Source: Aureimonas sp. AU22
GTDB taxonomy: Bacteria; Pseudomonadota; Alphaproteobacteria; Rhizobiales; Rhizobiaceae
Reading direction: 5' to 3'
NCBI RefSeq assembly: GCF_001463745.1
Contig: NZ_BBWJ01000045.1
Location: 62,001-126,000, forward strand
DNA: 64,000 bases
Positions 13,581 through 26,793 of this stretch are shown piece after piece. Both the position numbers and the translations under genes were made by a program. Numbering within the stretch: position 1 is the stretch's first letter; every line of letters starts with the position of its first letter. The notes under the pieces were generated by a model that saw only the letters and a list, made by a program, of their open reading frames with translations, was not told the origin of the DNA and searched no databases.

Positions 13581-15443
13581 ATGAGACTGCAACGGATGGC
13601 CTCGACCGGGCGAAACTGTCTGGCTTCCGCCGGTCTGTGCGTGCTGATCTCTGGGCTCAACCTGTCGGCTTCTCTGGCTGAGCCGAGCCATGCCATCGCG
13701 ATGCAGGGCGAGCCGAAACTCTCCGCCGCCTTCGACCATTTCCCCTATGCCGAACCCTCCGCGCCGAAAGGCGGGCGGATGGTCTACGGCGTGTTCGGCG
13801 ACTTCGACAATCTCAACCCCGTCAGCGTGCGGGGCGCCCTCACCACAGCGCGCGGCATCTTCGGGGACCAGGAATTCGGCAATCTCGTCTACGAGCCGCT
13901 GATGCAGCGCTCGATGGACGAAGCTTTCACGCTCTACCCATTGATCGCCAGGACAGTCGAGACCGACGACGAGCGCAGTTTCGTCGAGTTCCAGCTCGAC
14001 CCCGCCGCACAATTCTCGGACGGGCGCCCGATCCGGCCGGAGGACGTGATCGCAACGGCCGATCTCCTGAAGGTGCAGGGAAGCGTCCGTCCGCAATATT
14101 CCAACTGGCTGTCGAAGGTCGCCAGGATCGAGCGCGTCGAGCCGAACGGGGTGCGCTTCACGTTTAACGATAAAGCCGACCGTGAACTGCCGTTGCTTCT
14201 CGCGGGGCTTCCGGTCCTGCCGGCGGATGCCTTCGACGCCACGACCATCACGCAAACCACGACGAAGCCGCCCATCGGCTCCGGCCCCTATCTGGTGGAG
14301 CGGGTCGAGCCTGGCCAACGCATCGTCTATCGCCGCAATCCTGATTATTGGGCGAAGGATCTGCCGACCAAACGCGGCATGGACAATCACGACCAGATCA
14401 TCGTCGAGTACTACCGCGACCAGAACGCCCAGTTCGAGGCCTTCAAGAAAGGGCTCTCGTCCGTCTACCTCTATCAGCAGCCGAACCCGCGTCACTGGCG
14501 CACGGCCTATAACTTCCCTGCCGTCACCGAAGGAAAAGTCGTCAAGGACACGTTCGCCAACGGGCGTCCGGCCAATCTCAACGCCTTCTTCTTCAACGGC
14601 CGACGCCCGGTCTTCGCCGAACCCGAGGTTCGGCGCGCGCTCGGCATGGTGTTCGACTTCGAATGGGCGAACGCCAACCTGTTCTACGACACCTATACCC
14701 GCATGAGCGGCTATTTCGACAACAGCGAGCTATCGAGCATCGGCCGTCCGGCCGACACTTTGGAGCGCGACATCCTGGCGCCTTACGCCGCGAAGATCGA
14801 CCCCGCGATCCTCGACGGCAGCTTCCGCCAGCCCGTCGCTGACGGAACGGGCGCCGACCGCAAGGTCTTGCGGGAGGCCTTCGACCTTCTTCAGTCGCAA
14901 GGCTTCAAGCTCGACGGCACGCGCATGGTCGCGCCGAACGGTTCGCCCCTCGCCTTCGAGATCCTCGTTCAGTCGACCGACCAGCAGCGCATCGCCCTCG
15001 CCTGGTCGCGCACCCTGTCGCGCATCGGCGTCGCCGCCACGGTGCGTCAGGTAGACGACGCGCAGTATCAAAAACGCAAGCAGAGCTTCGACTACGACGT
15101 CCTGATCTCCGCCTTCTCGGGCACGTTGTCGCCAGGCGCGGAGCAGATCAACCGCTGGGGCTCGTCCGCGGAAAACCGGCCGGGGTCCTTCAACTATGCC
15201 GGCGTCGCCGATCCCGGCGTGGACGCGCTGATCGAGCGGATGGTCGCGGCACGCTCGCGCGACGACTTCGTTTCGGCCGTGCGCGCCTACGACCGTCTTC
15301 TGATTTCCGGCTTCTACGTCGTGCCGCTCTACTATGTGCCGGAGCAGTGGATGGCGCGCTGGTCGAACGTCCATCATCCCGAGGTCACCCCGTTGACGGG
15401 CTACTACCTCCCCGCCTTCTGGATCTCGGACGAGAAGAGCTGA
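13581..15443 (+). CDS. extracellular solute-binding protein, family 5 (peptide/YejA-like ABC substrate-binding protein)
   Basis: The 620-residue periplasmic protein has a signal peptide (to about residue 35, SASLAEPSHA) and an SBP_bac_5 domain. Characteristic segments are YEPLMQRSMDEAF, FQLDPAAQFSDGRPI, PIGSGPYLVERVEPG and VRRALGMVFDFEWAN. The long form and FFFNGRR point to the YejA-like branch, which binds peptides or microcin-type compounds. No permease or ATPase gene is adjacent, so it must work with a transporter encoded elsewhere or be an orphan receptor. The ATG at 13581 has GGAG twelve bases upstream; an ATG at 13560 is also possible. A hairpin follows at 15463-15509. Confidence 0.92.
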   Translation: MRLQRMASTGRNCLASAGLCVLISGLNLSASLAEPSHAIAMQGEPKLSAAFDHFPYAEPSAPKGGRMVYGVFGDFDNLNPVSVRGALTTARGIFGDQEFGNLVYEPLMQRSMDEAFTLYPLIARTVETDDERSFVEFQLDPAAQFSDGRPIRPEDVIATADLLKVQGSVRPQYSNWLSKVARIERVEPNGVRFTFNDKADRELPLLLAGLPVLPADAFDATTITQTTTKPPIGSGPYLVERVEPGQRIVYRRNPDYWAKDLPTKRGMDNHDQIIVEYYRDQNAQFEAFKKGLSSVYLYQQPNPRHWRTAYNFPAVTEGKVVKDTFANGRPANLNAFFFNGRRPVFAEPEVRRALGMVFDFEWANANLFYDTYTRMSGYFDNSELSSIGRPADTLERDILAPYAAKIDPAILDGSFRQPVADGTGADRKVLREAFDLLQSQGFKLDGTRMVAPNGSPLAFEILVQSTDQQRIALAWSRTLSRIGVAATVRQVDDAQYQKRKQSFDYDVLISAFSGTLSPGAEQINRWGSSAENRPGSFNYAGVADPGVDALIERMVAARSRDDFVSAVRAYDRLLISGFYVVPLYYVPEQWMARWSNVHHPEVTPLTGYYLPAFWISDEKS

Positions 15444-15462
15444 GAGTGCGCTGAGCCCGGCA

Positions 15463-15509
15463 CCCACCATCGTCGTTCTCCGGATTGACCTGAGAACGAC
15501 GACGGTGGG
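15463..15509. terminator. 18-bp hairpin between convergent SBP and mfd genes
   Basis: Bases 15463-15480 pair with 15492-15509 with a single mismatch (A-C) around an 11-base loop. No run of T follows on either side, so it may act as a Rho-dependent stop or transcript-end stabiliser. It lies between the stops of two convergent genes. Confidence 0.62.
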
Positions 15510-15520
15510 CAGATCGGCCC

Positions 15521-19029
<3,509 letters not shown>

Positions 19030-19033
<4 letters not shown>

Positions 19034-19326
19034 GACCGCGATTCCTCGCTCAGCTCGTAATAGGCGCGGATGCGCCGGAAGACCGGCGTATCGTAGTTGG
19101 CCGGCGTCTCCGCCGAGCCGGTCAGCCACGTGAAGAGGTCGCGGTCGGGCGCTTCCATCAGGTGCTCGAAGACGGTCAGCTCTTCGTCGTCCAGCCTATC
19201 GATTTCGGCATCGGCAAAACGGCCGAGCACGAGATCCATCTCGCGCGTGCCGCGATGCCAGCAGCGGAACAGCGCCTTGCGCCGACGCGGATCGAGGTCG
19301 GAGGAGGATCGTGTCGTACCCGTCAT
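19030..19326 (-). CDS. sdhE: FAD assembly factor SdhE
   Basis: The 98-residue protein carries the RGxxE motif of the SdhE/Sdh5 family in CWHRGTREMDLVLGRF, followed by LTVFEHLMEAPDRDLFTWL. SdhE helps attach FAD covalently to the flavoprotein subunit of succinate dehydrogenase in the cytoplasm. The length and motif spacing are normal. It is coupled to mfd by a GTGA overlap, and the divergent recG gene begins 133 bases away. The recG/sdhE/mfd neighbourhood is common in Rhizobiales. No regulatory site was recognised in the divergent region. Confidence 0.92.
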
Positions 19327-19459
19327 CGAGATCAGCCCGGTCTAGCAATGCCGCAGAGGCCGGACGCGCGGCGCACCCTGCCTGTTCGCCACCGATATAG
19401 GCTTCGAGCCGCGCAGTGTCAGCCTATGCGCGGCGGAGAACAGACGATAAACACCGCCC

Positions 19460-21568
19460 ATGCGCCCTGCCGAACTCGATCCCCTCTTCGCCTCGGTCTC
19501 CACCGTTCCGGGTGTCGGCCCCAAGCTTTCCAAGCTTCTGGACGGCTTGGTCTCGCCGCCCGGCGCACAGGACGGTGCGAAGGTGCGCGACCTTCTGTTC
19601 CATCTGCCGAGCGGCGTCATCGACCGTCGGCGGCGCGAGGCGATCCGCGATGCTCCCGAGGGCGCACTGGTAACGCTGGAGGTTCGGATCGACCGCTACC
19701 AGTTCCCCTCGCGGGAGGCCCGAAACCAGCCGGCGCGTGTGATCGCGTTCGACACTACCGACGAGATCGCGCTCACGTATTTCCGTGCCCAGCCGCAATG
19801 GCTGGAGAAGCTCCTGCCGCTCGGCGAGACGTTGCTCGTGTCCGGCAAGGTGGACCGCTACAATGGCCGGGCGTCGATGATCCATCCCGACTTTGTCGGA
19901 AGGGCCGAGGATGCGGCCTCTCTGCCACTCGTGGAACCGGTCTATCCGCTGACCGCCGGCCTGTCGGGCAAGGTCCTTCGCCGGAGCGTCGACAGCGCCC
20001 TGGAGCGCCTGCCGGCACTTCCAGAATGGATCGAACCGGGCGTCTTCGCCCGCGAAGGCTTCCCCGGCTTCTCCGACGCTCTCCTGCAGCTGCACCGTCC
20101 CAACGATCCTGCAGACCTTGCACCGGCAAGGCCGGCTTATCGACGTCTCGCCTATGACGAACTTCTGGCCAGCCAGATGGCGCTCGCGCTTGCGCGCGAA
20201 CGAGCACGGCGCAAGCCCGGGCGGTCCCTCGGCGGCGACGGCGCGGTTCGCCGGCAGGCAGAGGCTGCCCTGCCCTTCGCGCTCACCGAGGGCCAGCGGC
20301 AGGTCCTCGCCGAGATCCACGCCGACATGGCGAAGCCCGTCCGCATGCTTCGCCTGCTCCAGGGCGATGTGGGCGCCGGCAAGACGGTCGTCGCTCTTCT
20401 GGCGATTGCCGCCGCCAAGGAGTCCGGCGCACAGTCGGCGCTTCTGGCTCCGACGGAGATACTCGCGCGCCAGCACTTCGCCGGGCTCTCCCGCTTCTGC
20501 GAAGCGGCGGGTTTGTCGATCGTGCTCCTGACCGGGCGGGACAACGGCCGCGTGCGCACGGCCAAACTCGAGGCCATCGCCAACGGCGACGCGGACATCG
20601 TGGTCGGCACCCATGCCCTCTTCCAGGACGACGTCGACTATCACGACCTCGGCCTCGTGGTGGTGGACGAGCAGCACCGCTTCGGCGTCCACCAGCGCTT
20701 GAGCCTCACTCGCAAGGGGCGTGCGCCCGACCTCCTCGTGATGACCGCCACCCCCATCCCGCGCACGCTGGTGCTCGCCGCGTTCGGCGACATGGACGTC
20801 TCGCGCCTTCACGGAAAGCCGGCCGGCCGCAAGCCGATCACCACCGTCGCCATCCCCTTCGAGCGCATGGACGAGATCGTCTCGCGCGCCCGCCGGGCGA
20901 TCGAGGAAGGCGACAAGCTCTACTGGGTCTGCCCGCTCGTCGAGGAAAGCGACAAGAGCGAGCTGACGGCGGCGGAAGAGCGGGCCGAGGTGCTGCGGCA
21001 GTTCTTCGGCGACCGGGTCGGCCTCGTCCACGGCCGGATGAGCGCCGAGGAGAAGGATCGCGCGATGGCGGACTTCAAGTCCGGCGTCACCCGCCTCGTG
21101 GTGGCGACGACCGTGATCGAGGTCGGCGTCGACGTACCCGACGCGTCCATCATCGTGATCGAGCATGCCGAGCGCTTCGGCCTGTCGCAGCTGCACCAGT
21201 TGCGCGGCCGCGTCGGACGGGGCGAGAAGGCTTCGTCCTGCGTCCTTCTCTACAAGGCGCCGCTCGGCGAAACGGCCAAGGCGCGTCTCGCCGTCATGCG
21301 CGAGAGCAACGACGGGTTCCGCATCGCGGAGGAGGATCTGCGGCTGCGGGGCGAAGGCGATCTCCTCGGCACGCGCCAGTCCGGCATGCAGACCTTCCGC
21401 ATCGCTCGTCTGGACGAGCACGCCGACCTTCTGGAGATCGCGCGCGACGACGCGCGACTGCTTCTCGCGACCGACAAGGAACTGGCCTCGCCGCGCGGCC
21501 AGGCGATCCGCAACCTCCTCTACCTCTTCGGGAAGGACGATGCGGTTCGCCTGCTGCGCGCCGGTTGA
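19460..21568 (+). CDS. recG: ATP-dependent DNA helicase RecG
   Basis: RecG unwinds and reverses stalled replication forks and branched recombination intermediates. The 702-residue protein has an N-terminal wedge/OB region (about 60-160). Walker A is GDVGAGKT (residues 302-309), Walker B DEQH is at 403-406, and the helicase motif MTATPIPRTL follows. The C-terminal translocation region reads QLHQLRGRVGRGEKASSC, close to the same motif in Mfd. The length is standard. The end is six bases from the glmS stop, so the two are convergent with almost no space for a terminator. Long open frames on the opposite strand here are high-GC shadows. Confidence 0.97.
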   Translation: MRPAELDPLFASVSTVPGVGPKLSKLLDGLVSPPGAQDGAKVRDLLFHLPSGVIDRRRREAIRDAPEGALVTLEVRIDRYQFPSREARNQPARVIAFDTTDEIALTYFRAQPQWLEKLLPLGETLLVSGKVDRYNGRASMIHPDFVGRAEDAASLPLVEPVYPLTAGLSGKVLRRSVDSALERLPALPEWIEPGVFAREGFPGFSDALLQLHRPNDPADLAPARPAYRRLAYDELLASQMALALARERARRKPGRSLGGDGAVRRQAEAALPFALTEGQRQVLAEIHADMAKPVRMLRLLQGDVGAGKTVVALLAIAAAKESGAQSALLAPTEILARQHFAGLSRFCEAAGLSIVLLTGRDNGRVRTAKLEAIANGDADIVVGTHALFQDDVDYHDLGLVVVDEQHRFGVHQRLSLTRKGRAPDLLVMTATPIPRTLVLAAFGDMDVSRLHGKPAGRKPITTVAIPFERMDEIVSRARRAIEEGDKLYWVCPLVEESDKSELTAAEERAEVLRQFFGDRVGLVHGRMSAEEKDRAMADFKSGVTRLVVATTVIEVGVDVPDASIIVIEHAERFGLSQLHQLRGRVGRGEKASSCVLLYKAPLGETAKARLAVMRESNDGFRIAEEDLRLRGEGDLLGTRQSGMQTFRIARLDEHADLLEIARDDARLLLATDKELASPRGQAIRNLLYLFGKDDAVRLLRAG

Positions 21569-21574
21569 CCGGCG

Positions 21575-23401
21575 CTACTCGACGGTCACGGACTTGGCGA
21601 GGTTGCGAGGCTGATCGACGTCCGTGCCCATCTGCACGGCCGTATGGTAGGCCAGAAGCTGCAGCGGCACGCTGTAGACGATGGGGGTGAGGATCTCCGG
21701 CATCTGCGGCAGGAGGATCGTATGGGCGTTCACGCCCTTGCCGGCTTCCGCACCCCGTTCGTCGGTGAAGAGGATGATCCGCCCGCCGCGTGCGGCGACT
21801 TCCTGCATGTTGGAGACGGTCTTCTCGAACACGCGGTCGTACGGCGCGACGACGATCACCGGCATGGTCTCGTCGATCAGCGCGATCGGCCCGTGCTTCA
21901 GCTCACCCGCCGCATAACCTTCTGCGTGGATGTAGCTGATTTCCTTCAGCTTTAGCGCCCCCTCCATAGCCAGCGGGAAGGAGAATCCGCGCCCGAGGAA
22001 CAGCGCATGGCGATAGGTCGCCATCTCGCGCGCCAGGGTCTCGATCTCCTGCTCCGCATGCAGCGCCGCGTTGATCATGCGCGGCGCCTCGGCCAGCGCC
22101 TGTGTCAGCTCCGCTTCCTGGTTCGCCGAAAGCACGCCGCGCTGGACGCCGGCCCGCACCGATAGTGCGGCGAGTGCCGTCAGCTGGCAGGTGAATGCCT
22201 TGGTCGAGGCGACGCCGATCTCCGGGCCCGCCAGCGTTGGCAGGGCTGCGTCGGCCTCCCGAGCGATGGTGGACCCTTGGACGTTGACGATTGCCGCCGT
22301 CTTCAGCCCCTCGGCCTTGGCGTAGCGCAGCGATGCCAGCGTATCGGCCGTCTCGCCGGACTGCGAAACGAACAGCGACAAGTCGACATCGCCGAGCGGG
22401 CTCTCGCGGTAGCGGAACTCCGACGCGACATCGAGGTCGCAGGCGATGCGTCCGTAGCGTTCGAAATAGTAGCGGCCGACCATGCCGGCGTAGAAGCCGG
22501 TGCCGCAGGCCGAGATCGCCATGCGGCGGACGTCGCTGAAGTCGAGCTCGGCGCCCGCGGGAATGCGCGTGCGGCCGGTGGTCATGTCCACGAAGGCTCC
22601 GAGCGTGTGCCCGATCACCTCGGGCTGCTCGTAGATTTCCTTCTGCATGAAGTGTCGGTGGTTGCCCTTGTCCACATAGTGCTGCTTGCCGACCGAGCGG
22701 CGGCGCGGGCGGTCCACCGGCTGGTTGTGGGCGTCGAAGATCTGCGCGCCCTCGCGCCCGATGACCGCCCAGTCGCCGTCCTCGAGATAGCTCACCTCGT
22801 CGGTGAAGGGCGACAGCGCGATGGCGTCTGAGCCGAGGAACATCTCGCCTTCACCGTAGCCGATCGCCAGCGGCGGGCCCGAACGCGCGGCCATGACGGT
22901 GGACGGATCGTCCTCGAACATGACGGCCAAGGCGTAGGCGCCCGTGATCGACTTCAGAAGCCGTTCCATCGCCTCGCGTCGGCCTGCGCCTTCGCGCCGG
23001 GAGCGAGCGAGGAGATGAGCGACGACCTCGGTGTCGGTCTGGCTGACGAAGGACGCACCGTCCGCCTGGAGGTCGCGCTTGAGCTCGGCGAAATTCTCGA
23101 TGATGCCGTTATGGACGACGGCGATGCCGGTGGCGAAATGCGGGTGGGCATTGGTCTCGTTGGGCACGCCATGCGTCGCCCAACGCGTATGGCCGATGCC
23201 GATCGTGCCGCCGAGCGGGTCCTGCGCCAGCCGCGCTTCGAGATTGCGCAGCTTGCCCTCCGCGCGCCGCCGGTCCAGCGCACCGCCATCCAGCGTCGCG
23301 ATACCCGCGGAATCATAGCCGCGATACTCCAGGCGCTTCAGCGCCTCGACGAGACGCAGGGCCACCGGCTCCTGGCTGACGATCCCGATGATGCCGCACA
23401 T
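21575..23401 (-). CDS. glmS: glutamine--fructose-6-phosphate aminotransferase (isomerizing)
   Basis: GlmS makes glucosamine-6-phosphate from fructose-6-phosphate and glutamine, the first step to UDP-GlcNAc. The 608-residue protein begins MCGIIGIV, so Cys2 is the nucleophile of the glutaminase domain (1-240). GHTRWATHG and NGIIENFAELK are conserved glutaminase residues. Two SIS sugar-isomerase domains follow, with SQSGETADTLASLRYAK in the first. The C-terminal DQPRNLAKSVTVE is the usual active-site tail. It lies 102 bases downstream of glmU on the same strand, so the two UDP-GlcNAc steps are probably co-expressed. No glmS ribozyme is expected in this group and none is seen. Confidence 0.98.
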   Translation of the reverse strand: MCGIIGIVSQEPVALRLVEALKRLEYRGYDSAGIATLDGGALDRRRAEGKLRNLEARLAQDPLGGTIGIGHTRWATHGVPNETNAHPHFATGIAVVHNGIIENFAELKRDLQADGASFVSQTDTEVVAHLLARSRREGAGRREAMERLLKSITGAYALAVMFEDDPSTVMAARSGPPLAIGYGEGEMFLGSDAIALSPFTDEVSYLEDGDWAVIGREGAQIFDAHNQPVDRPRRRSVGKQHYVDKGNHRHFMQKEIYEQPEVIGHTLGAFVDMTTGRTRIPAGAELDFSDVRRMAISACGTGFYAGMVGRYYFERYGRIACDLDVASEFRYRESPLGDVDLSLFVSQSGETADTLASLRYAKAEGLKTAAIVNVQGSTIAREADAALPTLAGPEIGVASTKAFTCQLTALAALSVRAGVQRGVLSANQEAELTQALAEAPRMINAALHAEQEIETLAREMATYRHALFLGRGFSFPLAMEGALKLKEISYIHAEGYAAGELKHGPIALIDETMPVIVVAPYDRVFEKTVSNMQEVAARGGRIILFTDERGAEAGKGVNAHTILLPQMPEILTPIVYSVPLQLLAYHTAVQMGTDVDQPRNLAKSVTVE

Positions 23402-23503
23402 GCTTCGGTCTCCCGATTCGATCCCGATCGAGCGTTAGCACGACCTCGGGCAGCATCGGCTTAATACGTTCGTCAAACTTGATATCAGTCGATTTCGCTG
23501 GCC

Positions 23504-24856
23504 CTAAGTCCGTCCCGCTTTGCGAGCGGCGTTCCGGGCATTGATTTCGGCGCCCCGTCCCGGCTTCGTCACCTGCCGCGCCCGACCGACCGCGAGCGCT
23601 TCGTCCGGAACGTCCTCGGTCACAACGCTACCCGAGCCGACATAGGCCCCGTCCCCGATCACAACGGGGGCGACCAGCGACGAGTTGGATCCCACGAAGG
23701 CATCCGCGCCGATGGACGTGCGATACTTGTTGTAGCCGTCATAGTTGCAGGTGATCGTGCCGGCGCCGATGTTCGACCGCGGACCGACGGAGGCGTCTCC
23801 GAGATAGGTGAGGTGGTTGACCTTCGCGCCCGTGCCGAGCTTCGTGTTCTTGATCTCCACGAAGTTGCCGACCCGCGCCTTCGGCTCGATGTCGGTGCCG
23901 GGCCGAAGACGAGCGTATGGGCCGATCGCGACATCCGCTCCGATCCGTGCGCCCTCGACATGCGAAAAGGCGTGGATCACGGTTCCCGAGCCGACGCTGA
24001 CGCCCGGTCCGAACACGACGTTCGGTTCGATCACCACATCAGCCTCGATCGCGGTATCGGCGGAGAAGAACACGGTCTGCGGTGCGATCAGCGTCACCCC
24101 GGCTGCCATCATCTCGGCCCGGCGCCGCTCCTGCCAAAGATGCTCCACCAAGGCGAGATCGCCCCGCGTGTTGACGCCGAGCGTTTCCGCTTCGTCCGCT
24201 AGGACGACACGAACGCCCAAGCCGTCGGCCCTCGCGATCTCGACGACGTCGGTGAGATAGAATTCGGCCTTGGCGTTGGCGTTGCCGACACGATCCAGAA
24301 GCGACAGGGCACGACGGCCGTCGAGCGCCATCACCCCGCTGTTGCACAAGCGCACGCGGCGCTCCTCGGGCGTCGCATCCTTGTCCTCGCGAATGGCGAG
24401 GAGTTCGGCGCCGTCCATCAGCAGCCGGCCATAGCCCGCCGGATCTGCCGCTTCGAAACCGACGACGCAGACGGCGGCGCCATCCGCAAGCTGGCGCCGC
24501 GCCTCGCTCAGCGTCGCCGCCGACAGAAGCGGTGTGTCTCCGAAGAGGACGAGCACATCGTCGTATCCTTCGGCAATGGCAGCGCGAGCGGCGACCACGG
24601 CATGGGCCGTTCCGAGGCGCTCGGTCTGCTCGAAGCATTGCACGCCATCGACCATTCCTCGGCCGAGAGCGGCGACGGCCTCGGCGTCCCGCCCGACCAC
24701 GATCGCCACCGCGTCGGTGCCCGCTTCCGCGGCGCTGGCCAGCACGTGCGCCACGAGCGGACGCCCCGCGACCTCGTGCAGAACCTTTGTGCGTCGCGAT
24801 TTCATGCGCGTGCCCTCGCCCGCGGCCAGCACGACGGAAAGACAGGTTCTGGTCAT
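23504..24856 (-). CDS. glmU: bifunctional UDP-N-acetylglucosamine pyrophosphorylase / glucosamine-1-phosphate acetyltransferase
   Basis: GlmU acetylates glucosamine-1-phosphate and then joins it to UTP, giving UDP-GlcNAc for peptidoglycan and lipid A. The 450-residue protein has the uridyltransferase domain first (about 1-225), with [19 protein letters not shown] containing the GxGTxM nucleotide motif and a catalytic Lys. A left-handed beta-helix follows (about 250-445), with hexapeptide repeats such as [16 protein letters not shown] and [25 protein letters not shown] is the acetyl-CoA site. The length is normal. It lies upstream of glmS, with the CcdA-like gene 42 bases before its start on the same strand. 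Confidence 0.97.
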   Translation of the reverse strand: MTRTCLSVVLAAGEGTRMKSRRTKVLHEVAGRPLVAHVLASAAEAGTDAVAIVVGRDAEAVAALGRGMVDGVQCFEQTERLGTAHAVVAARAAIAEGYDDVLVLFGDTPLLSAATLSEARRQLADGAAVCVVGFEAADPAGYGRLLMDGAELLAIREDKDATPEERRVRLCNSGVMALDGRRALSLLDRVGNANAKAEFYLTDVVEIARADGLGVRVVLADEAETLGVNTRGDLALVEHLWQERRRAEMMAAGVTLIAPQTVFFSADTAIEADVVIEPNVVFGPGVSVGSGTVIHAFSHVEGARIGADVAIGPYARLRPGTDIEPKARVGNFVEIKNTKLGTGAKVNHLTYLGDASVGPRSNIGAGTITCNYDGYNKYRTSIGADAFVGSNSSLVAPVVIGDGAYVGSGSVVTEDVPDEALAVGRARQVTKPGRGAEINARNAARKAGRT

Positions 24857-24898
24857 GGTTCAGTCTCCGCCCGACCTCGAATGGCCGGCATCAAGGGG

Positions 24899-25726
24899 CT
24901 AGCCGATTTGCTGGAAGGCTGGGAAGGTTTCAAGCAGCCAGAATGCCATGGCCTGCATGCCTCCGGTCAGGAACAGGATGCCGGTCAGCACGAGGAGCCC
25001 ACCCATCACCTTCTCGACCATGCCGAGATACGAACGGAACCCCTGTAGGGCTCGCAGAAACGCACCTGAGAACAAGGCCGCGAGAAGGAACGGGATGCCG
25101 AGGCCGAGCGAGTACACCGCCAGAAGGCCTGCCCCGCTACCCACGGTCTGCGTGCTGCCGGCGACCCCGAGGATCGCGCCGAGCACCGGGCCGATGCAGG
25201 GCGTCCAGCCGAAGGCGAACGCAAGGCCCATGGCATAAGCGCCCAGAAGGCTCCCGCGCTCGGACGGCGCCTGGAAGCGAGCCTCGCGCGACAGGAACGC
25301 GAGCCGGAAGACGCCAAGAAAGTTCAGCCCCATCGCGATGATGGCGAGCCCGGCGACGACACTCAACCAATCGAGATTGGTACGCAGGAGATAGCCGATC
25401 GAACTCGCGCCCGCGCCCAGCGCGACGAACACGGTGGAGAACCCGAGAACGAACAGCACGGCGGCTGCGACGATCCGCCCCTGTCCGCGGCTCGGGCCGC
25501 CGGAGGGCGTCCGAAGATCCTCCACGGACACACCCGCCATGTAGCAGAGGTAGGGCGGAACGAGCGGGAGGACGCAGGGAGACAGGAACGACAGCGCGCC
25601 CGCCACTAGCGCGGCCGAGAAGGTCGGGTCGGGTAGCAAGGGCGCTTGGTACTCTGCTCGGGTTGGATCGGGCGACGAGGCAGTCCTACCGCAGCCGTGA
25701 AATGCGGGCAAATGCGACGGCGGCAT
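24899..25726 (-). CDS. CcdA/DsbD-type thiol transport membrane protein (cytochrome c biogenesis family)
   Basis: The protein has six predicted membrane helices and two half-repeats, each with a proline-framed cysteine: LSFLSPCVLPLVPPYLCYMAG and FGWTPCIGPVLGAILG. This is the CcdA/DsbD core that moves reducing equivalents from cytoplasmic thioredoxin to periplasmic thiols, for example for cytochrome c maturation. The first 30 or so residues from ATG 25726 do not look like the family, whose members start just before the first helix. A TTG at 25637-25639 is a likely alternative start, but neither has a strong ribosome site. No thioredoxin-like partner gene is adjacent. Confidence 0.88.
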   Translation of the reverse strand: MPPSHLPAFHGCGRTASSPDPTRAEYQAPLLPDPTFSAALVAGALSFLSPCVLPLVPPYLCYMAGVSVEDLRTPSGGPSRGQGRIVAAAVLFVLGFSTVFVALGAGASSIGYLLRTNLDWLSVVAGLAIIAMGLNFLGVFRLAFLSREARFQAPSERGSLLGAYAMGLAFAFGWTPCIGPVLGAILGVAGSTQTVGSGAGLLAVYSLGLGIPFLLAALFSGAFLRALQGFRSYLGMVEKVMGGLLVLTGILFLTGGMQAMAFWLLETFPAFQQIG

Positions 25727-25790
25727 GTTGACCGGAAGGGTAGGCCTTTCTATGGTCCGCCCGCTTTCAGCCGCATCCTCGCATGCGTCA

Positions 25791-25866
<76 letters not shown>

Positions 25867-25885
25867 CTCTTTCCCTGGTGACACC

Positions 25886-26761
25886 ATGCGGCCATCCCGC
25901 GATATCGCTGATCTCGTAGCGATCATGGCCGCGTTGCGGCAGCCGGAAACCGGTTGCCCTTGGGATGTCGAGCAGAGCTTCGATTCGATCGTGCCCTACA
26001 CGATCGAGGAAACTTACGAAGTCGTGGACGCGATCGAGCGGCGCGACGCACAGGACTTGAAGGAAGAGCTCGGCGATCTCCTGCTGCAGGTGGTCTACTA
26101 CGCACAGATGGCGTCCGAGACCGGCCTGTTCACCTTCGAGGACGTTGTCGAAGGCATCACCACGAAGATGATCAGGCGGCACCCGCACGTCTTCGGCGAT
26201 GCCGAGGCGCGCTCCGCCCGCTCGGCCAAGGGGCAGTGGGAGCGTATCAAGGCGGAGGAAAAGCGCGAGCGCCGCGAAGCGCGCGAGCGCATGCGGGCTT
26301 CTTCCTTCGAGGACACTGCCGGCGAATGGACGTCGTTCGCCGAGGAGACCGAGACAGGCCTTCTCGATTCGGTGCCGGGCGCCCTGCCCGCCCTGACGCT
26401 GTCGCGGAAGATTCAGGAGAAGGCGGCGACGGTCGGGTTCGACTGGACCGAGCCGGAGCCGATTCTGGCCAAGCTCCGCGAGGAAACCGAGGAGTTCGAG
26501 GCCGCCGCGGCAAGCGCGGACCGCGACGCGCAGGAGGCGGAACTCGGCGACGTCTTGTTCACGGTCGTCAACCTTGCCCGGCGCTACGAGATCGATCCCG
26601 ACGCGGCCTTGCGCCGGACCACCGCGAAGTTCCGCGCGCGCTTCGCCGCCATGGAAGCGCACGCGGCGCTTGAGGGCCGGTCGCTGGCCGCCATGGGGCT
26701 CGACGACCAGGAAGCCCTCTGGCAGCGCGTCAAAGGCGCCGAGAACCGCGGCACGCGATAG
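25886..26761 (+). CDS. mazG: nucleoside triphosphate pyrophosphohydrolase MazG
   Basis: MazG hydrolyses (d)NTPs to NMP and pyrophosphate, clearing abnormal nucleotides and, in E. coli, lowering ppGpp during starvation. The 291-residue protein has two MazG domains. The first contains GCPWDVEQSFDSIVPYTIEE and KEELGDLLLQVVYYAQMA, with the EExxE...ExxD metal-binding pattern. The second (about 170-270) repeats it as EETEEFEAAA and AELGDVLFTVVNLARRY. Two domains are typical of the long E. coli-like form. The start is ATG 25886, just after tRNA-Lys. It converges with hflX with 32 bases between the stops. Confidence 0.95.
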   Translation: MRPSRDIADLVAIMAALRQPETGCPWDVEQSFDSIVPYTIEETYEVVDAIERRDAQDLKEELGDLLLQVVYYAQMASETGLFTFEDVVEGITTKMIRRHPHVFGDAEARSARSAKGQWERIKAEEKRERREARERMRASSFEDTAGEWTSFAEETETGLLDSVPGALPALTLSRKIQEKAATVGFDWTEPEPILAKLREETEEFEAAAASADRDAQEAELGDVLFTVVNLARRYEIDPDAALRRTTAKFRARFAAMEAHAALEGRSLAAMGLDDQEALWQRVKGAENRGTR

Positions 26762-26793
26762 AGCGGAAGGCGTCGCGCCTCCCGCCCCTGTCG

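Noticed and set aside
12825-14495. A 556-codon minus-strand open frame across ialB and the solute-binding protein gene
   Set aside because: It runs antisense to the signal peptide and conserved core of the solute-binding protein and is out of frame with ialB.
19424-21421. A 665-codon open frame on the minus strand opposite recG
   Set aside because: It lies wholly inside recG, which has all helicase motifs in frame; the antisense product has no recognisable domain.
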